This document shows, piece by piece, positions 1 to 10,495 of a stretch of 64,000 nt of DNA. Origin of the DNA: Limnephilus marmoratus (lineage: Eukaryota > Arthropoda > Insecta > Trichoptera > Limnephilidae); NCBI GenBank assembly GCA_917880885.1, contig OU862920.1:40769019-40833018 (forward strand), in the 5' to 3' direction. The number at the start of each line of letters is the position of its first letter. The stretch's first letter is position 1. Position numbers and translations under genes: made by a program. A model generated the notes under the pieces. The model was not told the DNA's origin. It made no database searches and was given only the letters and a program-made list of their open reading frames with translations.

Positions 1-656
1 CATCCTCCCTGTCTAACGCCGCTCTTCAGGAGGAAAGGTTCGGAGAGTCCATCTTTCCACCTTACTAAGTTCTCCTGCTGTCTATGCCACAAGTCGAGGA
101 TATGTATCACCGCCGGTGATATGCCTCTTTCCCTGAGTTTATCCCATAGTAGAGGGTGAGAAACCCTGTCGAAGGCCTTGCTCAGATCTAGAAAACATGC
201 ATACGTGGTGGTCTTTTTATTCCTGTAGTATTCCAGGGTTCTTTTCACAGTAAATATAGCAGTATCGGTAGACATTTGCTGTTTGAAGCCCATTTGGTTG
301 TCCTTAGTTTCCAAGCTGGGACCGATCTGGTTTAGTAGTAGACGTTCGAATAATCGTGCGATGGTGGTGGCAATTGAAATCGGTCTGTAGCTACCCTGGG
401 AGGTAGAGTCCAACGATTTTGATTTGAGAATGGGAGTTATTATTGTTCTTGTCATGTCAGTTGGTAGGTATCCATTCTTTAAGATGTCGGTAAACAGACT
501 CGCCAGCAGTTGAAGAATTGGTCCTCCAGCGTGTTTGATGTGTTCGGTGCTCAATCCGTCGTGACCTGCTGATTTTCCAGCTTTCATGTATCTCAGGGCG
601 GTGTTGACCATGTCTGCTGTGATCAAGAGGTCACTGTCTTCATTTGAACGAAGCAT
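1..656 (-). pseudogene. LINE reverse transcriptase fragment, running off the left edge
   Basis: An open frame of about 218 codons begins at an ATG at 654-656, just after an in-frame TGA, and is still open at base 1. Read on the minus strand it shows reverse-transcriptase blocks in order: AGKSAGHDGLSTEHI, then YRPISIATTIARLFERLL, then the catalytic-Asp block FLDLSKAFDRV at about 178-210, then SGVRQGG at the window edge. The second catalytic block (F/YADD) would lie outside the window. These are palm and finger motifs of a non-LTR retrotransposon. No endonuclease domain is seen upstream, so the copy is probably 5'-truncated and the ATG is not necessarily the element's true start. The clade is not assigned. 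The frame is intact over all visible bases, so the copy may be fairly young. Confidence 0.85.
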
Positions 657-1435
657 TTTCCCCTTTCTCCTATCTCATGTTTTGTTAGCTACTAGAGAGT
701 ATTGATATATATTTAATTTTTTTGTGTGCCTCCCAACCGTTTGTGGCCAGGAGATTATGGTATTTCCATAGTAGAAGTTATATTCCCATAAATGGGTTAT
801 GTTCGGAAGAAGAAGGAAGTCAGGGGTAGAATATGGGAAATGAGGAGGTGGAGAAGTTCATTAGGATGTATTCGTTTCATATTCATCATCTTCCTCAGGC
901 GACCTCAACTTCTACCATTCACTTACAGGTTATGCATTCTGCTTACATCCCTTTCTTCTTCACCGAAAGTTATTTAGAAATCAGATGCAGACTGTAAATT
1001 TCAATTTATTTTGAACATTATGTGTGCCAAATACCGTCGAAAAGTATCAAAATGCTGCTTTAAAGGGTTGGAAAAGGGGATGAGTGTGATTTTTAGAAAT
1101 CTTATGTAAAGAGAGAACTTTCTCTTATATTATATGTATTTTTTACCGGTAAATGTGACAGTAGAGCCATTGCGGAAATTGACATAAAACCTTACAACAT
1201 TTCTGTGCTCCTGATATGTTATTCGGACCCGTAAAAAATCACAGAAAGTCTTAATTCTATACAAATCAGTTCAGATTTTTAAAATGGCAATTAAAAAAAT
1301 ATTATAACTTCGGTAGGTGATATACCGCTTATATTAATTTTCCAAACGAACACCTCGAATTTTGAAAATGATAATAGATATCTACTTTTAAATTTAAATT
1401 CAAAGCAAATTTTTAGAGTTCGTTGTATTAATATG
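657..1435. other. No gene seen
   Basis: AT-rich sequence. Short open frames show no family motif, and I saw no tRNA, MITE or LINE signature. Confidence 0.5.
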
Positions 1436-1510
1436 TGTCCGACCGAAACAGGACTTTCCACCGAAACCGAAACCGAAACTTTCCACCGAAACCGAAACCG
1501 AAACTTTTTT
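1436..1510. repeat. CCGAAA-type short tandem repeat
   Basis: The block TTCCACCGAAACCGAAAC occurs in tandem, with a CCGAAA sub-repeat. It resembles the CCGTAACCGAAAC runs just inside the termini of the hAT element at 40022-40826, so it may be a remnant of a related element. No target-site duplication could be identified here. Confidence 0.6.
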
Positions 1511-1840
1511 AGACATGTTAAAAATCGCCTGGTTACGGTTATTTGGCTAATTTTTTAAACTTATTCAGACATTTAACAAGTGTTAAATTAAATGCATTTA
1601 AAAAGAAAATTATATTTTCGTTATATTACTTCTATAAAGCAAACAAAATTTATAAAAAATAACAAAACATGTTAACCACTTCTTGGAACAAAAATTTGTC
1701 AATAATCAACACTTTCATTATAAAGGAAGGACCTCATTAATTGAGTAGGTATTTTATTTTTTATTGTGTAAACAATCACAAAATTCTTTTTATACGTGTT
1801 AAATGAAATAAAAAAATAATAATTAAAGTGTGATACGTTT
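1511..1840. other. No gene seen
   Basis: AT-rich sequence with no recognisable feature. Confidence 0.5.
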
Positions 1841-1844
1841 TAAG

Positions 1845-1930
1845 ATTTTCACGGCCAAAAGCATTTTATTTATTTGTTTTTGGGGTGTTATGCCGTGTTG
1901 CGCTACCTCCTTCTTTAGCCCCTTTTGTAT
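1845..1930 (+). repeat. Dispersed repeat, single arm of the 50739-50895 palindrome unit
   Basis: This block carries TTTTCACGGCCAAAA followed by TTTTTGGGGTGTTATGCC and GTGTTGCGCTACCTCC. The same order occurs in inverted form at 50739-50895. It is therefore a dispersed repeat unit of unknown class. Confidence 0.6.
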
Positions 1931-2030
1931 GGTTCATATTTAATTGTTTAGTGTTACACAATCCAAATTAATGATATTTTAAATAGCAAACCATTTGCTA
2001 GAACAGTTTTTTTGAATCTATATACCTACA

Positions 2031-2445
2031 ATTTGGGAGGCGGGTATGGGTACTGCTGCCCCGGGAACCATTTATTGGAAAACTAACACCCTGCCATATG
2101 TAGCCCCAAGTATTCGCTACGTTTGGTGTCTTAAAAGGGGTGACCGGATTCAATTTCCGGGTTTCGGGGTGTCTTGGCGGTGAATGATTCTGCTAACCTA
2201 CTGCGTGGAGGGCAGAATCGGGAGAGACCGGTTAAGGGAGACCTTTTGACCTCTTCAGCAGGACTCTCTCGTCGACCCTTCGCCTTGCACCGTGGGATGG
2301 ATGGATTGGGTGGAATCATACGTCCTTCAGTCCTGGACACATTGACCAAGAGATTCCTACCCATCCCTTACCTTTTTCTTTCCGAGAACTTCCTCCCTTT
2401 CATAAGAAGAACCGCCATCTAGCATTTCCTCAGTCCTGAGAGAAT
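2031..2445 (+). mobile_element. Retroposon R3 copy, 3' end shortened
   Basis: Starts with a GGCGGGTATGGGTAC block and continues through CGCTACGTTTGGTG to a decayed tail near 2440. The same sequence occurs reversed at 15590-15990 and 44112-44545, and in part at 24335-24405 and 42873-43080. In the reversed copies the 3' end is a poly(A) run on the minus strand, which points to retroposition. Short frames in the copies translate similarly (for example RPSVLDTL and RPSLLDTL), but stops and frameshifts make a maintained protein doubtful. Confidence 0.65.
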
Positions 2446-3250
2446 AAACGTATACTTATATACAAACCCTGTAAACTACTTTTATATATTGTAATGACTA
2501 TTTGTTTCCAAAATAATTCACAATTTAATTCAATCTTTTTATTAATCGGAGTTTTAAAATGTATAATAAAACTGACAGCAAATAATATTAACAGCATGAT
2601 TAGATTACGAATCAAGTTATTATTAATTATTGGAGTTATTCAATGCAAGCAGCAATAAATGGCCAAGGAAAGTTTTTTAATCGAGGATGGTAAGATGCAT
2701 AAAATATGTTAACGTAATATGTAGTTAATATTATTTATTATGCATATATATAATAAAGTGAAAGAAAAAAACTAATTATGGCGATAATAGCATCGTGTCC
2801 TCTTCGCTGTCATAAAATGAGGTCGCAAATAACAAAAAATGATACTTAATGATAGGAAAGAGGAGCTCGTGACCATGAAGAACACCCGTTATTCAGACCA
2901 ATGCGGTCAATTAATTTCAGTGTTGAATCAGTGATGATTTGGTAATAGTTTTCTAAATAATCATCTTCATAAACAATCTCCTTCACAGTGAGAGATCGTT
3001 TGTAGCGTCATCTAGTATCTTCTGTCTTCTTCGTTTTCAAACAAAACTATCAACCACAATAAAAATTCCAGAATTCCACAATAAGAAATTCCAAAAAGAA
3101 GAAGTAAAGATTATTAGTAATTAGACATAATAGACATGGCAACAATAACATGGGTTGTAAATAATTATATTACTTATAAATACGATATTCCCCAAACAAC
3201 AACAAAAATTTTTGTACAATAATTACTAAAAATTTAAACTCTTTTTAGTT
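2446..3250. other. No gene seen
   Basis: Very AT-rich sequence between R3 and the tail of the LINE. No motif recognised. Confidence 0.5.

Positions 3251-3252
<2 letters not shown>

Positions 3253-3286
<34 letters not shown>
3253..3286 (-). repeat. (TAAA)n tail of the LINE
   Basis: A clean tetranucleotide run lies beyond the LINE stop codon, on the 3' side of the element. It is the terminal simple-repeat tail. Confidence 0.8.
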
Positions 3287-3450
3287 CGGACTTGCGTCCA
3301 ATTTAAAACAAAGTATCACGAAATTTAGAAAGGAACAATGTAAGGATTCGGATGGTACATAAAAGCAAAGACAAACAGTGAAAATAGAAGAAAAATAAGT
3401 GTCAAGTCACGTCAAGACCTTGCAAAAATTAGGGTGAATATGAAATATCA

Positions 3451-5784
3451 TCATTTGTTTAAAGAGCGACAGAAATCATTTAAGCTATTACCAAAAAAAT
3501 TAAGGTCTTGACGTGAGTTGACCAGTCTACACATTCTGGAGAGTGGTGAGTTATAACCATAGTTAGTTGAGTGCTGATTGATGAAAAGCAGGTCTTGATT
3601 TCTGAGTCTACGAGAAGGTATATTAAATGTGATGAGTTGTAGTAATGTAGACGAGTCGATTAAACCGTTAATAATTTTGAAGAAACAGATGAGATCAGAT
3701 TTTATTCGACGGTCTTCTAAAGGAGAAAGGTTTAGAGTCTGTTCAATTTCAGCATACGAGTAATTGCCTCGCTCTAATCCTAGCCTCCAAGCAATCCCCT
3801 TTAGGAACCGATGTTGAACGGATTCAATATGACGAATATGGACAGCATAAAAAGGAGACCATATAACACACGCATATTCAAGATGGGGGCGAACCAAGGA
3901 GCAGTAAAGAGTTCTTAGGGTATTTATGTTTTTGAAGTCAGAAGTGGTTCTAGTGATGAAACCAAGTAGTTTGAGAGATTTATTAACAATTACATTTATA
4001 TGTTCCCGGAAAGAAAGCTTGCTATCAAGAGAGACACCAAGGTCTTTAATAATTGAACAGTTGTTAGGCAATTATTATTTAATTTGTATTCGAAAACAAT
4101 CGGATTTTTAGATCTGTAGAAGGACATAATTTTGCACTTATCGACATTTAGTTCCAAGCAATTAATTTTACACCAGTCATTGAAAGAGTCAATATCTGAT
4201 TGGAAAAGAAGGCAATCATGGTAGTTTTTGATTATTTTTAGGATCTTATTGTCATCAGCAAAAAGCCAAAAGCGTGTATGAGAGAAAATACTAAAAATGT
4301 CATTAATAAACAAGTTGAAGAGAAGCGGGGCTAAATGTGCTCCTTGCGGTACGCCGGATGTTACTTCAATAATAATAGACTCAATGTTATTTATTTTAAC
4401 TCTTTGTTTTCTATTGCTTAAATAAGAATTAAAGAAAGATAGCAATGGGTTTCGTATACCTATAGCATATAGCTTGGCCATGAGGATGGCGTGTTTTACT
4501 TTGTCAAAAGCTTTAGAAAAGTCAGTATATAGAACATCTACTTGTGATTTATCTTCTAGGCCATTGACTACGGTGTTGGTGAAGGAGAGTAAGTTTGTAG
4601 TGGTAGATTTAGCAGATCTAAAGCCATGCTGTTCCTCAATCAGCACATTTTTGAAAATAGGTGTTATTTTCTTTGTGATTATAGACTCAAAGATTTTAGG
4701 AATATGTGATAACATCGATATAGGTCTATAGTTTTCTACGTTCGACTTATTACCCGATTTAAAAATAGGTCGTATATAGGAAACCTTCCAGGAATCCGGA
4801 AAAATGGCAGATGATAGTGATAAGTTATATAATAAACAAATTGGATTAGATACAACAGATTTACATTCTTTCAATAATATTTCAGGTATACCATCAGGAC
4901 CAGTGCTTGTTTTGCTGGGAAGATTTTTTAAGTAATTGAAAACATCTACAAGTGTGATTTCGCAATTATTAAGGTCAATAGTATTAGCATATTTAAGTGG
5001 AGGGATGGTGCATATGTTATCAGTATAGACAGAGGAGAAATGTTCAGCAAAAAGGTTGGCAATATCGAAATCGTTGGTAGCGTGAGTTTCATTAAAAAAT
5101 AAACTTGTAGGGAGATCGTTATCAATACGTTTTTGTTTAACAAATTTCCAAAATTGTTTAGGGTTAAGATTTAATTTTGACTCAGTGAGTTCAATATAAG
5201 ATTTGTAACACAAGGCAGATTCAATTTTGGCTAATTCTCTTAACTGAGAAAATTTTTGATAAAGCGCTAAGTTGTTCGTTAGTTTGAATAACTTGTGTGT
5301 TTTCTTTTTTTCCATAATCAAATGCTTTAGTTTCATACTGAACCAAATAGGAAATTTAGGCTGGGAATAAGTTCCCCTTGGAACAAACAAATCTATAGCA
5401 TGAGTTATACATTCGTTGAATTTAAATACAGCATCGTTAATATTGTTGTTTGATAACATACCTGCCCAGTCATATTGGGCAAGGTGCCTATTCATGCCAG
5501 TATAATCACCTTTGTTAAATTTGTAGTGGTATGTAACTGCTGATTTCAGAGTATCACTTTTGAAAGGATTAGTGAAGTTAATATCGAGTGGTGGATGATA
5601 TTTATCTATTGGTAATATTGAGTCAGTAGCTTCACATACACAAACGCTAGGCATATTGGTAAATATCAGATCAAGACAGTAACCTACACAGTTATTGATC
5701 GAGTTTAATTGGTACATATTCAAGAAGGCAAATAAATTTACTATTATAGAAGCATGAAGGGAAACATTATTAGGAGTTTTCACA
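3451..5784 (-). pseudogene. LINE ORF2 (end of endonuclease plus reverse transcriptase), one frameshift
   Basis: The long frame reads on the minus strand from 5784. It shows CLDLIFTN with a following HPP, the usual C-terminal edge of an apurinic-type endonuclease. Reverse-transcriptase blocks follow: TGPDGIPEILLKE, NYRPISMLSHIPKIFE, FTDFSKAFDKV (about 4500-4530), SGVPQGAHLAPLLFNLFIND (about 4300-4360) and FADD (about 4251-4262), so both catalytic Asp positions are kept. Near 4040-4075 the frame breaks. The natural continuation (KDLGVSLDSKLSFREHI, then a thumb-type segment ending SRMCRLVNS) lies in another frame and ends at 3451. One small indel explains this. The apparent start codon at 5840 lies in fold-back element sequence and is not the real start. 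The family is Jockey-like by motif order. Confidence 0.85.
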
Positions 5785-5793
5785 CCATGACTA

Positions 5794-5882
5794 TTGGTCC
5801 GGCGACATTTGATCCGGCCAACATTTGATCCGGCCGACACTTGATCCGGCGGACAGTTGATCCGGCGGACATTTGATCCGGC
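5794..5882 (-). repeat. Left terminal tandem array of the fold-back element
   Basis: About five units of a 16-18 bp motif containing TTGATCCGGC. They are the inverted counterpart of the array at 7455-7590. Confidence 0.8.
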
Positions 5883-6142
5883 CTGATCTTTTAGAAGATT
5901 TTTTCTTCAAGTAAGTATGTAAAGAGGATATACGGCCGTACAACCAAAGTCGGTGTACTTATATCTGAAGGCATCTTGAGTGAAAATCCGCTGTAAAAAT
6001 ATTTTTACTAACAATAATTTCGACTCTCCGAAGAAGCATGCGGCAATACAAAATACGACATACTTATACGTGCAGTCAGTTTAACAAAAAAACCTTAAAA
6101 GATTCATACTTGCGTGTAACTTTTTTTATCTGAAAATTACAC

Positions 6143-6345
6143 TAGAGACCTAACTTCTCTCAACCGTCTCGAGCCAGTGAGTGCCAATGGCATCCCCAAT
6201 TTTGGTATGGTGTGATACTGAGGGTAGTGGGGAGGGGAAGGAGATGTGGAAAACGTACCTGGCTATTCAGATCTAGTCACGTCATTTCAAGTAATCCAAT
6301 TAAACCTACGTACACCGTACACCAGCGAACCAATTACAAAAATCA
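6143..6345 (-). mobile_element. SINE-1 body fragment inside the left fold-back arm
   Basis: Matches the SINE-1 body in reverse (GAGCCAGTGAG, CCCCAATTTTGG, CTATTCAGATCTAG). The tRNA-like head is absent. The inverted partner is at 7035-7200. Confidence 0.7.
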
Positions 6346-6384
6346 TATGATTTTATTTTTTTTATAATTTTATTTTTATTTTTT

Positions 6385-6560
6385 AGAACTTTTATCAAAA
6401 CACAAGAGTCCCAACTGCTCCCAATCGTCTGGAGCCAGTGAGACTATGGAATTCCTAATTTTGACATGTTGTGAGGCTGAAGATAGTGGGGAGGAGAAGG
6501 ATATCATTAATGAATCAACCATGTTCCCAAGGCGACGGTAAACATACCGCCTCCTAAATC
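6385..6560 (-). mobile_element. Second SINE-1 body fragment in the left arm
   Basis: Contains CAACTGCTCCCAATCG, GGAGCCAGTGAGACTATGG and GTTGTGAGGCTGAAG, the SINE-1 core in reverse orientation. It pairs with 6600-6790 and 6900-6960. Confidence 0.7.
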
Positions 6561-6599
6561 TTAAGTAGATATTGCACATATAATAATGTCGTATTTTGC

Positions 6600-6960
6600 A
6601 ATTCGTCTGTATTCATTCAGAATTGAAACGTTACTTGAAATGGCTTTACGCGTGTTTGGTGACTAGATTTGAATAGCCAGGTAAATTTTTCACATATCCT
6701 TATCCTCCCCACTATCTTCAGCCTCACAGCGTATCATAATTGGGAATGCCATAGTCTCACTGGCTCCAGACGGTTGGGAGCATTGAAGTACCCACCACTG
6801 TCCCACCCCGGTATAGGCAACTTATTGTCGCCACTTCGGAAGAATCTACTTTTTTTTAATCAACGGCTCTACTATTTAATTTAACGAATCTAGACCTTCA
6901 ATGTCCCCGCTTACGGTTGGGAGCAGTTGGAACTCTTGTGTTATAGTTAAAAGTTCTAAA
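6600..6960 (+). mobile_element. SINE-1 fragments in the right arm
   Basis: Forward-oriented SINE-1 body (CTTCAGCCTCACAG, GAATGCCATAGTCTCACTGG) at 6600-6790, then an unpaired insert, then the SINE tail near 6900-6960. Confidence 0.65.
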
Positions 6961-7034
6961 AAATAAAAATATAAAAAAAAATTATATTAAGTGATTTTTT
7001 TTAATTTGTTCGCTGGTGTACAGTGTATGTAGGT

Positions 7035-7200
7035 TTAATCAGATTACTTGAAATGACGTGACTAGATCTGAATAGCCAGGTACGTTTTTCACATCTCCTT
7101 CCCCTTCCCACTACCCTCAGTATCATACCATACCAAAATTGGGGATGCCATTGGCACTCACTGGCTAAAGATGGTTGAGAGCAGTTGGGACTCTAGTGTA
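7035..7200 (+). mobile_element. SINE-1 body fragment in the right fold-back arm
   Basis: Inverted partner of 6143-6345. It contains GAATAGCCAGGTACG and GGGGATGCCATTGGCACTCA. Confidence 0.7.
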
Positions 7201-7454
7201 ATTTTCAGATAAAAAAGTTACACGCAAGTAGGAATCTTTTACGGTTTTTTTGTTAAACTGACTGCACGTATAAGTATGTCGTATTTTGTATTGCCGCATG
7301 CTTCTTTGGAGAGTCGAAATTATTGTTAGTAAAAATATTTTTACAGCGGATTTTCACTCAAGATGCCTTCAGATATAAATACATCGACTTTGGTTGTACG
7401 GCCGTATATCCTCTTTACAAACTTACTTGAAGAAAAAATCTTCTAAAGGATCAG

Positions 7455-7590
7455 GACGGATCAATTGTCGCCGGATCAAATGTCCGCCGGATCAACTGTC
7501 CGCCGGATCAAGTGTCGGCCGGATCAAATGTCGGCCGGATCAAATGTCGCCGGATCAACTGTCGCCGGACCAAATGTCGCTAGATCAACT
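7455..7590 (+). repeat. Right terminal tandem array of the fold-back element
   Basis: Seven or eight units of GCCGGATCAAATGTC-like sequence with A/C and C/G variants. It is longer than the left array, as expected if unit number drifts by slippage or unequal exchange. Confidence 0.8.
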
Positions 7591-7720
7591 GTCATGGAAC
7601 CGATAATTATGTCTACTCATAGCCAAATAACTAAACATCCAATTGTCAAAGAACAGACATGCCAACAAAAATGGAAAAACCATATAAATTTAATAAATTT
7701 CTTTGCAGACAACCTCCCTT

Positions 7721-7740
7721 CCTCTCCCCCCCCCCCCCCC
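7721..7740. repeat. Poly(C) run
   Basis: A C homopolymer after a TCTCC stretch, with no other context. Confidence 0.8.
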
Positions 7741-7773
7741 ATATGTTATATATTGAAACTCTAGATTAAGAAT

Positions 7774-7836
7774 AATTTGTACAAGTCTGAAGATGGCTTC
7801 AACAAACTGAAACCGATTACGGTCAAAAAATAAATT
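7774..7836 (+). ncRNA. Decayed hammerhead-ribozyme motif
   Basis: CTGAAGA at 7787-7793 and GAAA at 7809-7812 are followed by a stem III of CCG, loop ATTA, CGG, then T and C in the positions expected before cleavage. Helix II is weak in this copy. Helix I would need AATTT pairing with AAATT across unpaired bases. It is a relic of the motif family seen at 13130 and 37529. Confidence 0.5.
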
Positions 7837-7839
7837 AAG

Positions 7840-8104
7840 CGAAAATAAGTTTTATTAGATTAAAACAAAAAAAAATTGAGAAGGAAGAGGACGAAGGTCG
7901 ATGTCTTATGTACGAGCTCTCGCTGGGATTAGTTTAGTTAGGTTATTACGCGAGAACTTAGTGAAATCAATATTTGTTGTTTTCTGAAAAGTTTTGAAAA
8001 CCAAAAAGATTAAAAAACGTAATTTTAAATTTTTAAAGCGTTCATCTTGAATATTATTATTGAAACAATGTATATTTATATTATACATACATGTTTTTTT
8101 ATGT
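7840..8104. other. No gene seen
   Basis: AT-rich sequence, no family recognised. Confidence 0.45.
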
Positions 8105-8105
8105 G

Positions 8106-8345
8106 ATTACCTCACAAAACTGTCTGTCTGGAGACAGTGAGATTATGGCATTCCCAAAAAAGGTTTGTTGTGAGGCAGAACTTGGTGGGGAGGGTAAGGA
8201 GGTGTGGTAGACTCTATCCAGATGAATAGGCAGGCACTCTTTCCTCCACCCGATACAGGAAAGAGTACCATCTATTCAGATCTCGTAACAAACCACTGCT
8301 AAAGCGTTGTCAAGCAACGTTTCTTCTACGTTCTTGAAGAAATTT
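8106..8345 (-). mobile_element. SINE-1 copy without its head
   Basis: Body motifs CTGTCTGGAGACAGTGAG, TGTTGTGAGGC and CTTGGTGGGGAGGG read in reverse orientation to the complete copy at 41711-41960. Confidence 0.7.
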
Positions 8346-8572
8346 TGCACACTTGACGTTCAAAATATGAGGAAATTTGATGTTCGGTCTGATTTAGAAA
8401 AATTCTGTGTTTAGCCCTAACAACGCTGAGGACTCGGCTAGTAATATATGTCTACACATAAATACTGTGGATTTGTCTCTTTTCCTAACAAAAACTCTTT
8501 TCTTAAACCACCAAATTTATTAATATTTCAGTTTACAACTTACTAGGATACTAAATACCAGTAGTTATTTTT

Positions 8573-8682
8573 CAAGTTCTGTGAAAGTTCTATCAATGTT
8601 CTGGTATTATTCCAGTTCCATGAAACAACTGGCCTTTTATAAAATAATAACAGATCTTGAAAAGAACTTTCACAGAACTTAA
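8573..8682. mobile_element. Small MITE with AAGTTCTGTGAAAGTTCT ends
   Basis: AAGTTCTGTGAAAGTTCT appears at the left end and its complement at about 8661-8680. The interior (AACAACTGGCC, ATAATAACAGA) matches the element at 38809-39009. No target-site duplication was resolved. Confidence 0.5.
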
Positions 8683-8876
8683 ATTTTAACTTACAATTTT
8701 ATTTTATTTTATTGTATTCTTAAACAGAAACAAACAGTACATTAGGTACATTGGTGAAAAAAATTTACAATTAGTAAGTATATTTCATGGTGGGTACCTA
8801 TTAAGTGTTTCATTGTAGTGTCTTATTTATGATATGCATATTAAGTAATTGCCGGATGATGTATGTAGTGCGAAGG

Positions 8877-8985
8877 TGTGTGTGTGTGTGTGTGTTTGTG
8901 TGTGAGTATGTGTGTATGAATGCATGTATGTATTCATGTATGTATGCATTTATGTATGCATGTATGTATGTATGCGCATTGAACA
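8877..8985. repeat. (GT)n then (GTAT)n microsatellite
   Basis: A TG dinucleotide run grades into ATGTATGT tetranucleotide repeats. It lies directly 3' of the LINE tail at 8988-9290 read on the minus strand, so it could be that copy's simple-repeat terminus. Confidence 0.85.
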
Positions 8986-8987
8986 AT

Positions 8988-9290
8988 TTATATTATTGAC
9001 ATGATGCTCTTTTTAAATTTGGGCAGTGAATCGGAGAAAATATCGATGTTAGAATTTAGACCAATATTATTGAACATATGAAGAGCACGATTGATCGGCG
9101 AATTAGTTGCTGCATTTGTCTTGTAATTAAGCGTGTGGAATAGTTCTGTATGGCGTGTTCGTCTTAATGGTATGTTAAAATTAACTAGGGAAAGAAGTTC
9201 GGTACAGTCAATGTTATTATTTAAAAATTTTTTCATAAAAGTCAAAGCAGCTATTGCTGCCTTTGTTGCAAAGTTTGAAATGGGCATTCA
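8988..9290 (-). pseudogene. C-terminal fragment of a Jockey-like LINE ORF2
   Basis: The minus-strand frame contains NFNIPLRRTRH and NSPINRALHMFNN. These align in order and spacing with FNIPSRRLRNQ and NSPLSRMCRLVN at the end of the 3451-5784 ORF. Only the last 80 or so residues are present and no catalytic block remains. It is a 5'-truncated insertion of a related LINE. The N-terminal part of this frame (upstream of about 9230) may be non-LINE sequence. Confidence 0.65.
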
Positions 9291-9596
9291 AAGTTATTGT
9301 TGAATTTGAACGAAAGATATTTTATAAATATTGATGAATTGTTCAAATTCCAACAACCCGTAATTAGAATATTCTGAAAATAGACTTGAAGTGATTTAAA
9401 GCTAGCAGCCCACAATAGAATGCTAATGCCAATCCTGATATATGGAACTTGCAAAAGATGAAAGTAAAGCGGATGTTGTAGAAATGAGATCCCTCAAGCA
9501 CTCAAATGTGCTCAAATTTTGGTTAAAAAGTGGAGACCCGGAATAAATGCAAGGTTGTAGAAAGCGTAATTTTTATTTTTTTAGTCGAAATCCGCA

Positions 9597-9895
9597 CAAG
9601 AGTCTCAACTGCTCCCACCCAGTGAGACTATGGCATCTTCAATTGGGGTGTGTGTGAGGCTGAAGGTAGTTGGAAGGGGAAGGATATGGGGAAGAGGAAG
9701 GTTTGGGAAAACCTAGCTATTCATATTTTATCACCAAACATGGTTAAAGCCGTTTTCAGCAACATTTTTATTCTGAATGGTGGTCTTACACCAGAGCGTT
9801 ACTGAGAGTATCTAAAACTCTGGAATAACACATAATCAAAAGAATGTTTTTGCGCCTGCCGGGATTTGAACCGGCGACCTACGGACGGAGAATGT
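9597..9895 (-). mobile_element. SINE-1 copy with tRNA-like head
   Basis: The body lies at 9600-9840 (CAACTGCTCCCACCCAGTGAG, GTGTGTGAGGCTGAAGG). The tRNA-like head at about 9848-9895 carries a box B (complement of GGGATTTGAACC) followed by GCGACCTACGGA. The head reads on the minus strand. Confidence 0.7.
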
Positions 9896-9944
9896 TTAAG
9901 GTTTAAGACATATGGTAAAGAGTAAGAAAGAGTCATTTATGTTG

Positions 9945-10097
9945 ATATAGGCTTGAGCATGTGGAGCAAGTCAACGATTAAAAAAGTTTAATGAGAACAT
10001 ATATAGAAATTGGGGACGTCCAAGGAAGACTTGGCACAATCAAATGAATCAAATACTTGAGTCGGGTCTTGTAAGAGGCAGAAAAGTATGTGAATAA
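9945..10097 (+). pseudogene. Short LINE ORF tail (GRPRKTW motif)
   Basis: One frame reads NWGRPRKTWHNQMNQILES and ends at a TAA at 10095-10097. Upstream RLEHVEQVND-like sequence is broken by stops. Basic GRPR segments followed by W are usual at the C-terminus of several LINE polyproteins, as in the relic at 15121-15493. It is too short to place in a clade. Confidence 0.45.
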
Positions 10098-10494
10098 AGA
10101 TAGGTTTGTGTGTTGGTACTGAGTTTAGTGGCGGTCTTTCATCTATGCCTGCTTCTTCGGATCAGGCGTTATGATAAATGTTTCATTCACACAATCATAA
10201 AAATACTGTGGCATACATGCACAGTCTTTGAGTAATGTTTTATTCGTATCTCGTTGGCGTGTAAGTACGTGCATGAAATTAATTGTGTTATTAAATAACA
10301 CTCAGGTGGAATTCTCCAACAAAAATGTAGACAAGACATGACGGAATTTTAACATAAGCTTAAAAGTCAGTGTTATAGAGTTGGCAGTCAGTGACCGATC
10401 AGATTAAAACGGCTTTGTTTTACTTTTATTGGTGCGTTATGAAAAACTCAAACCCAAAGAACATCATTTTTTAAAGCGAAAAAGAAACAAACTC
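10098..10494. other. No gene seen
   Basis: No recognisable family in this stretch. Confidence 0.45.
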
Positions 10495-10495
10495 A

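Larger units (their letters stand above)
3252..5784 (-). mobile_element. Jockey-like LINE, 5'-truncated
   Basis: Non-LTR retrotransposon read on the minus strand. Its 3' end is a (TAAA)n run at about 3253-3286. It contains the C-terminal edge of the endonuclease domain and a complete reverse-transcriptase region. The 5' side stops at about 5784, where the terminal repeat of the fold-back element begins. No LINE sequence was recognised beyond that element at 7598 onward, so the copy was either truncated on insertion or lost its 5' part. Confidence 0.85.
5785..7597. mobile_element. Fold-back (FB-like) element with tandem-repeat ends
   Basis: The two halves of this 1.8-kb block are inverted copies. 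The outer ends are CCATGAC (5785-5791) and GTCATGG (7591-7597). Inside each end lies a tandem array built on GATCAAATGTCGGCCG-like units. Next comes a unique inverted stretch that includes the EcoRI-free motif TACGGCCGTACAACCAAAGT on the left and its complement on the right. The inner arms are inverted SINE-1 sequences. The pairing continues to about 6690, broken by an unpaired insert near 6790-6895. No transposase is encoded. No convincing target-site duplication was found at the flanks, so the exact ends are provisional. Confidence 0.75.

Noticed and set aside
5784..5840. N-terminal 19 residues of the long LINE frame as part of the protein
   Set aside because: They are translated from the fold-back element's tandem array (CCGGATCAAATGT units), not from the LINE.
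8805..8999. A Cys/Met/Tyr-rich small protein
   Set aside because: It is the translation of the GT/GTAT microsatellite. The same applies to 51714-51983.
8870..9000. CRISPR-like array
   Set aside because: The regular spacing is a tetranucleotide microsatellite with no spacers.
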